Source: Candidatus Falkowbacteria bacterium CG10_big_fil_rev_8_21_14_0_10_44_15
GTDB lineage: Bacteria > Patescibacteriota > Patescibacteriia > Patescibacteriales > XYC2-FULL-47-12
DNA length: 13,592 bases
Direction of reading: 5' to 3'
NCBI GenBank assembly: GCA_002773575.1
Contig: PFAT01000001.1
Coordinates: forward strand, 1-13,592
Positions 1 to 5,343 of the stretch are shown here, piece by piece. Made by a program: the position numbers and the translations under genes. A model generated the notes under the pieces. The model was not told the origin of the DNA. It ran no database searches and worked only from the letters and a program-made list of their open reading frames with translations. The stretch's first letter is position 1, and the number at the start of each line of letters is the position of its first letter.

Positions 1-40
1 TTTGTCCTATGCTCTGGGAGTAGACTAATTTTAGAATAAA

Positions 41-113
41 TCCAAACACCTTCACCGCAGGGCATTCCCCCACACCAAAATTTGGTGTGGGGGTATTCTG
101 GAAGGTGTCCGGA
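41..113. repeat. Nested inverted repeat in the leader of the GerMN gene
   Basis: The inner arms are CCCCCACACC (67-76) and GGTGTGGGGG (84-93) around an AAAATTT loop; counted as a palindrome, the symmetry extends to 13 bp each side. An outer pair, ACACCTTC (46-53) and GAAGGTGT (101-108), with TCC (41-43) and GGA (111-113) beyond it, would stack below across a 13/7-nt internal loop. The structure ends 9 nt before the start codon at 123. There is no T-run after it, so it does not look like an intrinsic terminator. It may be a structured 5' leader or a repeat element; I do not recognise a riboswitch class. Confidence 0.6.
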
Positions 114-122
114 TAAAACTAT

Positions 123-842
123 ATGGAACAAGAACCACTAATTCCTGGTTTTAGCGAACCAGTGCAATTTAACGAGGAACAAGGAGCCGAGGTGCAGCCG
201 CCAAAGAAAGACAGCAAAACCGCGATAATTATCGCGGCTGTCGTAATAATCGCGGCCGCCGGGATAATTTACGCTTGGCAGAAAAAAACTCCGCTGGAGC
301 AGGAAACGGAGCAGCCAACTGCCAATGTGGACGCGGGCGTAGGAGGAGAAATAAAGGCAGATAAGCAACCAGAGCTTGATAACGCGCCCGTATCGGCAGA
401 AGGGGGAGAAACCTACAATGTTTATTTCAGCAAAGGCGGGGAAGACTGCAGCCGCGTTTATCCTCTTAAGCGCGAATTAAAAGAGGGCGAAGAGCCGATT
501 TCCACCGCCTTAATTAATTTATTTTTTGGTCCGAGGGAAGCGGAAAAGGAAGCTGGTTACAGTTCATTTTTTTCTAAGAATACCGACTATATTCTGCACT
601 CGGTAAAGGTAAGAAAAGGAATGGCGTATGTTGACATTAAAGACATCCGCTCTATTGTTCCCAACGCCAGTTCTTCCTGCGGCAGCGCGCAACTGCTCGC
701 GCAAATCCGGGAAACGCTCCAGCAATTCCCCGAAATTAATGATTTTCGCGTTGCCATCGACGGCGATCCGGCGCCATTTTACGAATGGCTGCAAATCGGC
801 TGCGCTGACGATTTGTGCGCTAAAGCGCCGTTTGCGAATTAA
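123..842 (+). CDS. Membrane-anchored GerMN-domain protein
   Basis: The 239-aa protein has a short polar N-terminus, one transmembrane helix at about residues 33-52 and a low-complexity acidic spacer (about 55-95). A GerMN domain follows at about 98-222. The diagnostic stretch is FFGPREAEKEAGY (134-146), which matches the family pattern of a gP(t/r)eaEk..Gy turn, followed by strand VKVRKGMAYVDI and a Q-rich helix before the final strand. GerMN domains occur in spore-germination protein GerM and in many cell-envelope proteins of non-spore-formers. The domain probably sits outside the membrane; its ligand is unknown. Cysteines 109, 186, 227 and 232 could form disulfides outside the cell. No clear Shine-Dalgarno is seen before the ATG. 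The preceding leader is strongly structured. No sporulation role is implied. Confidence 0.85.
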   Translation: MEQEPLIPGFSEPVQFNEEQGAEVQPPKKDSKTAIIIAAVVIIAAAGIIYAWQKKTPLEQETEQPTANVDAGVGGEIKADKQPELDNAPVSAEGGETYNVYFSKGGEDCSRVYPLKRELKEGEEPISTALINLFFGPREAEKEAGYSSFFSKNTDYILHSVKVRKGMAYVDIKDIRSIVPNASSSCGSAQLLAQIRETLQQFPEINDFRVAIDGDPAPFYEWLQIGCADDLCAKAPFAN

Positions 843-865
843 AATATAGTTTCAGAGAAATATTC

Positions 866-894
866 GTAGAGACGCGGCATGGCCGCGTCTCTAT
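866..894. repeat. REP-like palindrome, copy 1
   Basis: Arms of 12 bp, TAGAGACGCGGC (867-878) and GCCGCGTCTCTA (882-893), surround ATG. It lies in the spacer after the GerMN gene. It shares the GTAGAGACGCG / CGCGTCTCTA outer arms with the palindrome at 8048-8075, while the central bases differ in a way that keeps pairing. That compensating difference suggests the fold is maintained or copied as a unit. It could also act as a weak terminator hairpin, but the following TATGTTATT is not a good T-run. Confidence 0.8.
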
Positions 895-908
895 GTTATT
901 TTTGGTAG

Positions 909-937
909 TTTTCAGCAAGTAAATATTTTGTTATACT
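909..937 (+). promoter_or_regulatory. Sigma70-type promoter for the FMN reductase gene
   Basis: TTTTCA (909-914), a 17-bp spacer and TATACT (932-937) match the -35/-10 consensus at 4/6 and 5/6. The predicted transcription start is near 944, the first base of the ATG, so the mRNA would be leaderless or nearly so, which fits the lack of a Shine-Dalgarno here. Confidence 0.55.
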
Positions 938-943
938 GAACAT

Positions 944-1480
944 ATGCCCCAACTATACGTTCCAATTTTATTAGGCACGGGCCGGGAAGGGAGGCAGTCG
1001 GAAAAAGTGGCGCGCTTTGTGCTGGCGCAGGCAAAAGCCGCTGGTTTAGACGCCGAATTGTTTGACGTGCGCGATTACGGCAGCGCGGTTACTATTCCCA
1101 GTTGGGAAAAAAATTCGCGCGCTAAACAATGGCAAACGGCCGTAAAACAAGCGGACGCGTTAATCATGGTGATTCCGGAGTATAACCATAGTTTTCCCGG
1201 AGAGTTCAAAATTTTACTGGATTCTTTGTTTAAAGAGTACGTTAAAAAGCCGGTCGGGCTATGCGCTGTTTCCAGCGGCGCTTTCGGCGGAGCGCGTATG
1301 GCCGAACAGCTAATGTCGGTTTTTAATTACTTGCAAATGGTTTGGGTCGGCCCGCCGGTTTATTTTCCCAAAGTTAAAGAGTTGTTTGACGAAGACGGCA
1401 ACATCAAAGACGACAGTTTCCTTGAAAAATTAAAAAAGTTGTTCGCCGATTTGCGCTGGTACGCAGCCAAATTAAAATGA
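944..1480 (+). CDS. NADPH-dependent FMN reductase-like flavoprotein
   Basis: The 178-aa protein has the flavodoxin-like fold of the NAD(P)H-dependent FMN reductase family. The FMN phosphate loop is GTGREGRQSEK (residues 11-21), and PEYNHSFPG (78-86) is the family signature contacting the isoalloxazine ring. SSGAFGG (110-116) is the third flavin-binding loop. Length is normal for the family (about 170-200 aa). Such enzymes use NAD(P)H to reduce FMN, quinones or similar acceptors in the cytoplasm; the physiological acceptor cannot be read from sequence. The start follows directly on a promoter (909-937). The MFS gene begins 7 nt after the stop, so the two are probably one transcript. Confidence 0.9.
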   Translation: MPQLYVPILLGTGREGRQSEKVARFVLAQAKAAGLDAELFDVRDYGSAVTIPSWEKNSRAKQWQTAVKQADALIMVIPEYNHSFPGEFKILLDSLFKEYVKKPVGLCAVSSGAFGGARMAEQLMSVFNYLQMVWVGPPVYFPKVKELFDEDGNIKDDSFLEKLKKLFADLRWYAAKLK

Positions 1481-1487
1481 TCTGGTT

Positions 1488-2648
1488 ATGCTAAAAAATA
1501 GAAAAACTTTTTTATTGATTTACGCTTTTGCTTTTTTTTGGGCGTTGTCGGGCGCGCTGGTGAGCTATATCCAATCGTCGTTTTTAGGCCAGTTCACGGC
1601 GACCGAATATGTTGGCTTATATGTAGCGGCCGCAACCCTCGTCAGTTTATTAGCGATTTGGCATTTGCCCCGTTTTATCCGCGCTTACAGCAATTACCAA
1701 ATCAGTTTTGTTTTAATTATCGTTTTAGCCGCCAGCTATTTTTTACTTGGCCAGGCAACGAATGCTTGGCTGGTATTGCTGTTTTTTATCGTCAATTTTT
1801 TAACTGCCAATTTATTGGGGATTAACATTGATGTTTTTTTGGAGGATATTTCGGTTGACGTCAAAACCGGACGCATCCGCACTCGCTTTATGACGATTGT
1901 CAACGTGGCGTGGGTGCTGGCGCCTCTAGTCATGGGCAACATTACCGGACTGGATGCGTACGCGAGCGTATATTTTTGGTCAGGGATAGCGCTGTTGCCG
2001 GCGGTGTTGTTGCTGTTTTGGCAGCGGCGATTTTTGCAAGATAAAGTTGAGTATAAAAGCCGGCAGTTCGGCCGCTTAAGCGAAATATTTTTTAGTAACC
2101 GTAATTTGCGCAATATTTTTTTCACGCACTTTGTGCTGCGTTTTTTTTACTGTTGGATGATTCTTTATACGCCCCTTTATCTGCACGAGCAAATCGGCTT
2201 TAGCTGGCCGCAAATCGGCATTATTTTTACCATTATGCTTTTGCCTTTCATTGTCTTTGAAATTCCCGCCGGCATCTTAGCCGACCGCTATTTAGGGGAA
2301 AAGGAGATGCTAATAGCAGGTTGGTTGGTTATGAGCGGGGCGACGGCGGCCATTTTTTTTCTTACTTCCGCGAGCGCGGCAGTTTGGGCGGCAGTTCTTT
2401 TTTCCACCCGCGTGGGGGCTGCTTTAGTGGAAGCGATGCAGGAGTCATACTTTTTTAAAATCATTGACAAGCAGGATATTGACATTATCAGCATCTTCCG
2501 CAACCTTTCTTCTTTAAGCTGGCTGATGGGCTCGCTCGCCGCCGTGGCGTTTTTGGTTTTTCTGCCGCTGGAGTATCTTTTTTTAGCGCTCGCCGCAATT
2601 TTGTTATGCGCGGTTTACCCGAGCGCGGCGCTGGAAGACACTAAGTAA
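1488..2648 (+). CDS. Major facilitator superfamily transporter
   Basis: The 386-aa protein is very hydrophobic throughout, with about 10-12 predicted membrane helices, the usual size for an MFS permease. GILADRYLGEK (about residues 262-272) is an MFS motif-A-like loop (G-x-L-A-D-R-x-G-x-K), here at the loop that follows helix 8. The equivalent loop in the first half (RFIRAYSNYQ) is degenerate. Substrate is unknown; MFS proteins are secondary carriers of sugars, drugs or metabolites. The gene starts 7 nt after the flavoprotein stop with no visible Shine-Dalgarno, consistent with cotranscription. Whether transporter and reductase share a substrate is open. Confidence 0.88.
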   Translation: MLKNRKTFLLIYAFAFFWALSGALVSYIQSSFLGQFTATEYVGLYVAAATLVSLLAIWHLPRFIRAYSNYQISFVLIIVLAASYFLLGQATNAWLVLLFFIVNFLTANLLGINIDVFLEDISVDVKTGRIRTRFMTIVNVAWVLAPLVMGNITGLDAYASVYFWSGIALLPAVLLLFWQRRFLQDKVEYKSRQFGRLSEIFFSNRNLRNIFFTHFVLRFFYCWMILYTPLYLHEQIGFSWPQIGIIFTIMLLPFIVFEIPAGILADRYLGEKEMLIAGWLVMSGATAAIFFLTSASAAVWAAVLFSTRVGAALVEAMQESYFFKIIDKQDIDIISIFRNLSSLSWLMGSLAAVAFLVFLPLEYLFLALAAILLCAVYPSAALEDTK

Positions 2649-2653
2649 AATTT

Positions 2654-2734
2654 TTAATTATTCTAATTTCTAATTGACTTAATCAATAGGGCATTGGGAT
2701 TTATTTAGAATAATTAGATTAATTAGGAATTAGA
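2654..2734. repeat. AT-rich inverted repeat in the MFS-rpmG spacer
   Basis: TAATTATTCTAA (2655-2666) pairs exactly with TTAGAATAATTA (2705-2716), and CTAATTTCTAATT (2663-2675) pairs at 12 of 13 positions with AATTAGGAATTAG (2721-2733). The two pairings overlap, so alternative hairpins are possible. The theme is a repeated CTAATT word. It lies just upstream of the rpmG promoter and may terminate the preceding transcript or be a spacer repeat. Confidence 0.6.
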
Positions 2735-2750
2735 CATTTTAGAGGATGAC

Positions 2751-2779
2751 TTGACTTTTGCGGACGAATAATGTATTCT
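2751..2779 (+). promoter_or_regulatory. Sigma70-type promoter for rpmG
   Basis: TTGACT (2751-2756), a 17-bp spacer and TATTCT (2774-2779) give 5/6 and 4/6 consensus matches. The predicted start near 2786 leaves a leader of about 30 nt before the rpmG ATG. Confidence 0.75.
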
Positions 2780-2815
2780 GTAGGGAGTATAAATTAAAAA
2801 ATAAAAGCAAATTTT

Positions 2816-2971
2816 ATGTCCCAAGACAACATGATTAAAATGGAGTGCACTGCCTGCAAACGCGTTACTTATAACTCGCACAAGAATAAAAAAACCATCA
2901 AACAGCGGCTGGAGCTAAAAAAATTTTGCCGCTTTTGTAAAAAGCATACTTTGCATAAGGAAACAAAGTAA
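2816..2971 (+). CDS. rpmG: 50S ribosomal protein L33
   Basis: A 51-aa protein. It carries the two zinc knuckles CTAC (11-14) and CRFC (38-41), and the C-terminal KKHTLHKETK, which is the L33 signature; this is therefore the four-cysteine, zinc-binding form. It sits at the 50S exit-site region in known ribosomes. The ATG at 2816 is chosen because it lies about 30 nt after a good promoter. ATG codons at residues 6 and 9 are alternatives and would still keep the zinc sites. In many bacteria rpmG is followed by tRNA-Trp, secE and nusG. Here tRNA-Trp follows but secE and nusG do not. Confidence 0.95.
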   Translation: MSQDNMIKMECTACKRVTYNSHKNKKTIKQRLELKKFCRFCKKHTLHKETK

Positions 2972-2992
2972 ATTTAACTCTCTTGCTTTGAG

Positions 2993-3021
2993 TTGAAAAT
3001 ATAGCATACCCGTGCTATATT
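2993..3021 (+). promoter_or_regulatory. Extended -10 promoter for the tRNA-Trp locus
   Basis: TTGAAA (2993-2998), a 17-bp spacer, and TATATT (3016-3021) preceded by TG at 3013-3014, an extended -10. The predicted start near 3028 is just before the first tRNA base at 3032. The promoter is built into the inverted repeat at 2996-3023. Confidence 0.65.
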
Positions 3022-3027
3022 TTGTTT
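2996..3027 (+). terminator. Possible intrinsic terminator after rpmG, overlapping a promoter
   Basis: AAAATATAGCA (2996-3006) pairs with TGCTATATTTT (3013-3023) around TACCCG, followed by GTTT. The stem is AT-rich and therefore weak. The same bases make the promoter at 2993-3021, so either or both roles are possible. Confidence 0.4.
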
Positions 3028-3065
3028 ATCTGGGGGAGTAGTTCAACGGTAGAATGTCGGTCTCC

Positions 3066-3229
3066 CCGCCTGCCAAAGCTCGCCATTAATAAATAAATTT
3101 TTATAAAATATAAGGGGGCATGGTGTAATGGTAGCATAACGGTCTCCAAAACCGTTGGTTAAGGTTCAAATCCTTATGCCCCTGCCAAGTTTGTATAAAC
3201 AATGTTATAGTAGCGAGCGGCGGGCAGGC
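3066..3229. mobile_element. 164-bp insert with GC-rich inverted ends inside the tRNA
   Basis: The left end reads GCCTGCC-AAA-GCTCGC (3068-3083) and the right end GCGAGC-GGCG-GGCAGGC (3213-3229). These are 7+6 bp inverted arms with a 3/4-nt internal mismatch. Between them are AT-rich flanks and the intact tRNA-Trp at 3114-3187. There is no protein gene, and too little sequence besides the tRNA for a group I intron. The arms could fold so that the two outer tRNA halves come together. It may be a small REP/MITE-like element or a rearrangement product; it is called mobile by inference only. Confidence 0.55.
3114..3187 (+). tRNA. trnW: tRNA-Trp (CCA), intact, nested in the insert
   Basis: A 74-nt cloverleaf. 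The acceptor is GGGGGCA with TGCCCCT (G1-T72 wobble), the D-stem GTGT with GCAT, the anticodon stem ACGGT with ACCGT around CTCCAAA (anticodon CCA, 3146-3148), the variable loop TGGT and the T-arm TAAGG-TTCAAAT-CCTTA. G73 and an encoded CCA (3185-3187) follow. Its length equals that of the interrupted outer copy, and the anticodon loop is identical. The D-arm and T-arm differ clearly, so it is not a recent duplicate. It is likely the working tRNA-Trp if the outer copy is dead. An AT-rich TATAAAAT just upstream could act as its -10. Confidence 0.9.
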
Positions 3230-3269
3230 AAAACCGAAGATGAGGGTTCAATTCCTTCTTCTCCTGCCA

Positions 3270-3536
3270 AATAAAAATCATTCCGCAGTATTGGCCTAAG
3301 TTCGTGATTTCTTTGTCAATTTGTTTCACCGCCTGCGACCAGCGCGCGAGCATTTCTAACTCGCGACGGCTTTCGCCCAGTTGGTCCATAATGTCGCCGA
3401 TTTCCTCCCACCCCAACGCTTCCAGCTCCTCAATCGATTTATTCGCGTTGATAGCCGCAATGACGATGTTGGCGAAAAAATAAAAAAGGCGGACCGGTAA
3501 TTTTTTAGGTTGCCGCCGCCGATTAACGCGTAGATT
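3270..3536 (-). pseudogene. Unrecognised coding-like fragment without a start codon
   Basis: On the minus strand a frame is open from just after a stop at 3537-3539 down to 3174, where it runs into the tRNA sequence. No ATG begins it. A TTG at 3414-3416 would start mid-helix. The readable part includes a basic N-terminal run with RRRQPKKL, a hydrophobic FYFFANIVIAAI segment, and an amphipathic charged stretch with IEELEALGWEEIGDIM and ESRRELEMLARW. Codon choice is like that of neighbouring genes, so it may be a relic cut at both ends. It sits where secE would be expected, but I see no SecE signature. No function is proposed. Confidence 0.3.
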
Positions 3537-3541
3537 CTAAT

Positions 3542-4066
3542 TTATTTTTGCTCCATCTGCTCCAGCAGACAAACTCCTGGAATTAGGAGTTCAATTTCAA
3601 CTTTTTCACCATCTTGGACGTGGAGCGCGTACAGCGCTCCGCTGGAGCAGTTTTCCTCCCGCATGCCGAGCCGGACCAGAACGGGGCGGCCGGAACAAAT
3701 TAAAGCTTTATCCGGCAGAGCCGCCACTTTCTTTCCGTACGGCTGAATATCTTGGATTGAAAGATAATTTTTTCGGTTGATGGAGAGGCCGTGGCCGAGT
3801 ATTATTACGTCTTTGCAATCCCCAATGGTTGCCGCTCCTCCCCAAATGTCCGAAAATATTACTTGGTCAGCCGTGAACCCCAAGATTTGCGCAACTTGCC
3901 ATTGCCGGCGCCCGGTGCCGGCAAAAACTTCTGCCGGACCATCAGGCAAGTACTCTGGCAACTTTTTTTTCAAAGATTCTATCATATTCCTCCCTTCGGG
4001 AGCCATTACGGGGTCAGAGGTATTTGAAAAAGTGGGGCCATGAGTTACAAGATAAATAGTTTTCAC
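3542..4066 (-). CDS. Histidine phosphatase-like protein with altered RHG motif
   Basis: 174 aa from a GTG start at 4066. AAGGAG (4074-4079) is a strong Shine-Dalgarno 7 nt upstream of that GTG. A longer frame from ATG 4123 would run through the promoter and is rejected. The start YLVTHG (residues 5-10) matches the LvRHG of the histidine phosphatase (phosphoglycerate mutase-like) superfamily, with Thr8 in place of Arg. FAGTGRRQWQVAQIL (48-62) fits the second motif with Arg53/54. ILGHG (89-93) supplies the second catalytic-type His92. The phospho-accepting His9 is present but a key phosphate-binding Arg is lost, so activity may be weak, altered or absent. The substrate is unknown. It is monocistronic and opposite to the flanking gene cluster. 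Confidence 0.65.
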   Translation of the reverse strand: MKTIYLVTHGPTFSNTSDPVMAPEGRNMIESLKKKLPEYLPDGPAEVFAGTGRRQWQVAQILGFTADQVIFSDIWGGAATIGDCKDVIILGHGLSINRKNYLSIQDIQPYGKKVAALPDKALICSGRPVLVRLGMREENCSSGALYALHVQDGEKVEIELLIPGVCLLEQMEQK

Positions 4067-4073
4067 CGCTTTT

Positions 4074-4079
4074 CTCCTT
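4074..4079 (-). promoter_or_regulatory. Shine-Dalgarno deciding the GTG start at 4066
   Basis: AAGGAG read on the minus strand, 7 nt from the GTG. It is the clearest ribosome-binding site in the window, where most genes lack one. Confidence 0.8.
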
Positions 4080-4104
4080 TTTTTCAGGATAGATGTAAAA
4101 AGAA

Positions 4105-4142
4105 CATCATATGATGCTACCATATTTTTATAAAAAAGTCAA
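4105..4142 (-). promoter_or_regulatory. Promoter with palindromic operator for the phosphatase-like gene
   Basis: On the minus strand TTGACT (4142-4137), a 17-bp spacer and TAGCAT (4119-4114) preceded by TGG form an extended -10 promoter. The perfect 12-bp palindrome CATCATATGATG (4105-4116) overlaps the -10 and the likely start, the classic place for a repressor site. The operator role is inference. Confidence 0.5.
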
Positions 4143-4174
4143 TTTTTTGCAAATTTTTTTTTCTCGCTTTAGTT

Positions 4175-4215
4175 CAATATTAAATATTGTAATATAGGTA
4201 ATTTTGTAGTAAAAT
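4175..4215 (+). promoter_or_regulatory. Promoter for the swivel-domain gene cluster
   Basis: TTGTAA (4187-4192), a 17-bp spacer and TAAAAT (4210-4215) match at 4/6 and 5/6. The near-palindrome CAATATT-A-AATATTG (4175-4189) overlaps the -35 and could be an operator. The region is so AT-rich that chance matches are likely. Confidence 0.4.
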
Positions 4216-4251
4216 TGAAATACAAAGAAAAGCAAAATATGCCAAAATTTT

Positions 4252-5343
4252 ATGAAAACAGAAGAGATTATAAAAACTATTCAAAAATATAAATTGCAGC
4301 CGGCGACTGAAAGAAAAATGCCGCTTTTTACTTTAAGTTGCATCGGGCATGCTTATACGGAATTGTTAAAACAAGGATTGGGGTTTTCTTATAACGCCAT
4401 CGGCGCCCTGGGCATGGGTGATTTTTTTCATACTTTATTAAATGAAAAAGATGTAGCGGAAAAGACAGAAAAATATATTGAAAAAAATTTTAACTTCATT
4501 ATTTCGTTTTCATTATTTCGTAAAACTAAAAAAAATTTTTTAAATTGCCGCGAAGCAATAGACCGGGCGGTACAAAATAAAAAATTGTCTTCCCAAAAGG
4601 TATTGCAAATAATAGCCAAAGAATATCCGCAGTATATGGCAGTCATTGGTATTTATAATTGTTTTTGGCGTTATATTGGCAATAACGAACAAAGAGGGAA
4701 ATTAACCAAAAAATGGGTACAAAAAATTTCACAAGAGAGGGATTTGGTTGCTCGTTATTACCCCAAAGTGGAAGAATTACTTAAATTTTATATCAACAGC
4801 CTAGGAAAAGAAAAAAATATAGACGGTGATTTATTGCGGTATATGACTGTACCGGAATTCAATTTATATTTGCGGCAAGAAGCTATTACTAAAAAAACTT
4901 TAAAAAATTTGCGCGCCAGAAGGAGCGGGTATCTTTACTTATTTTTTGATAATCAAGAATTAATTTTTACCGATAAAATGATTATTAAAAAAATAAAAGA
5001 GAAATTTTTTACCACATCTTATACCGCAAATATTGTTAAAGGTTACTCGGTGTTTCCCGGCAAAGCGCAAGGCATAGTTTACAACTTAAAAGAGAAAAAA
5101 CATTTGCCGCGGCCGGATAAATTTATTATAATCGCTCCCAGCACTCATCCTGACGATTTGCCGTTAATCAGGCAAGCGGCGGCGATTGTAACGGACGAAG
5201 GCGGTTTGCTCTGCCACGCGGCCATTATCGCGCGCGAGCTGCACAAACCCTGCGTGATCGGCACGAAAATTGCCACCAAGATTTTCAGAAATGGAGAGAG
5301 GGTGGAGGTGGATGCGAATCAGGGGGTAGTAAAAAAATTATGA
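4252..5343 (+). CDS. PEP-utilizer swivel-domain protein with novel N-terminus (A)
   Basis: 363 aa. The last 90 residues (about 275-363) are a PEP-utilizing-enzyme mobile (swivel) domain: GYSVFPGKAQGIV, then TDEGGLLCHAAIIAREL with the phosphorylatable His322, then PCVIGT and VEVDANQG. In PEP synthase, PPDK and rifampin phosphotransferase this His carries phosphate from the ATP-grasp domain to the acceptor site. Here no ATP-grasp or PEP-binding barrel is attached. Residues 1-270 are helical, charged and unrecognised; 195-245 resemble the pre-swivel region of protein B at 6355-7857. The N-terminal part is very AT-rich (13 of 60 G+C at 4441-4500) against 37 of 60 around the His codon (5161-5220). 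The stop overlaps the next start (ATGA). It probably takes phosphate from the ATP-grasp protein at 8319-9281. Confidence 0.85.
   Translation: MKTEEIIKTIQKYKLQPATERKMPLFTLSCIGHAYTELLKQGLGFSYNAIGALGMGDFFHTLLNEKDVAEKTEKYIEKNFNFIISFSLFRKTKKNFLNCREAIDRAVQNKKLSSQKVLQIIAKEYPQYMAVIGIYNCFWRYIGNNEQRGKLTKKWVQKISQERDLVARYYPKVEELLKFYINSLGKEKNIDGDLLRYMTVPEFNLYLRQEAITKKTLKNLRARRSGYLYLFFDNQELIFTDKMIIKKIKEKFFTTSYTANIVKGYSVFPGKAQGIVYNLKEKKHLPRPDKFIIIAPSTHPDDLPLIRQAAAIVTDEGGLLCHAAIIARELHKPCVIGTKIATKIFRNGERVEVDANQGVVKKL

Larger units (their letters stand above)
3032..3269 (+). tRNA. trnW: Interrupted tRNA-Trp: 5' half 3032-3065, 3' half 3230-3269
   Basis: Joining 3032-3065 to 3230-3269 gives a complete 74-nt cloverleaf. 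The acceptor is GGGGGAG with TTCTCCT (three G-T pairs), the D-stem GTTC with GAAT, the anticodon stem TCGGT with ACCGA, the loop CTCC+AAA and the T-arm GAGGG-TTCAATT-CCTTC. G73 and an encoded CCA (3267-3269) complete it. The anticodon reads CCA if joined this way, with the break between its second and third bases. G73 suits tRNA-Trp, and rpmG-trnW is a conserved gene order. The D and anticodon arms look like the common bacterial tRNA-Trp. Unless the insert is removed from the RNA, this copy cannot work; I call it interrupted, probably a pseudogene. Confidence 0.85.

Noticed and set aside
3066..3229. Group I or archaeal-type (BHB) intron in the outer tRNA
   Set aside because: The insert holds a complete tRNA in 164 bp, leaving too little for a group I core. 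No splicing endonuclease is known in bacteria, and the break is not at the usual 37/38 site. A broken gene is the simpler reading.
4067..4123. N-terminal extension of the phosphatase-like protein from ATG 4123
   Set aside because: These codons overlap the extended -10 promoter and the palindrome, and a strong Shine-Dalgarno sits 7 nt before the GTG at 4066, where the family's first strand begins.
4239..4292. Short frame starting at ATG 4239 upstream of swivel gene A
   Set aside because: About 17 codons, overlapping the real start in another frame, with no ribosome-binding site or recognisable leader-peptide pattern.
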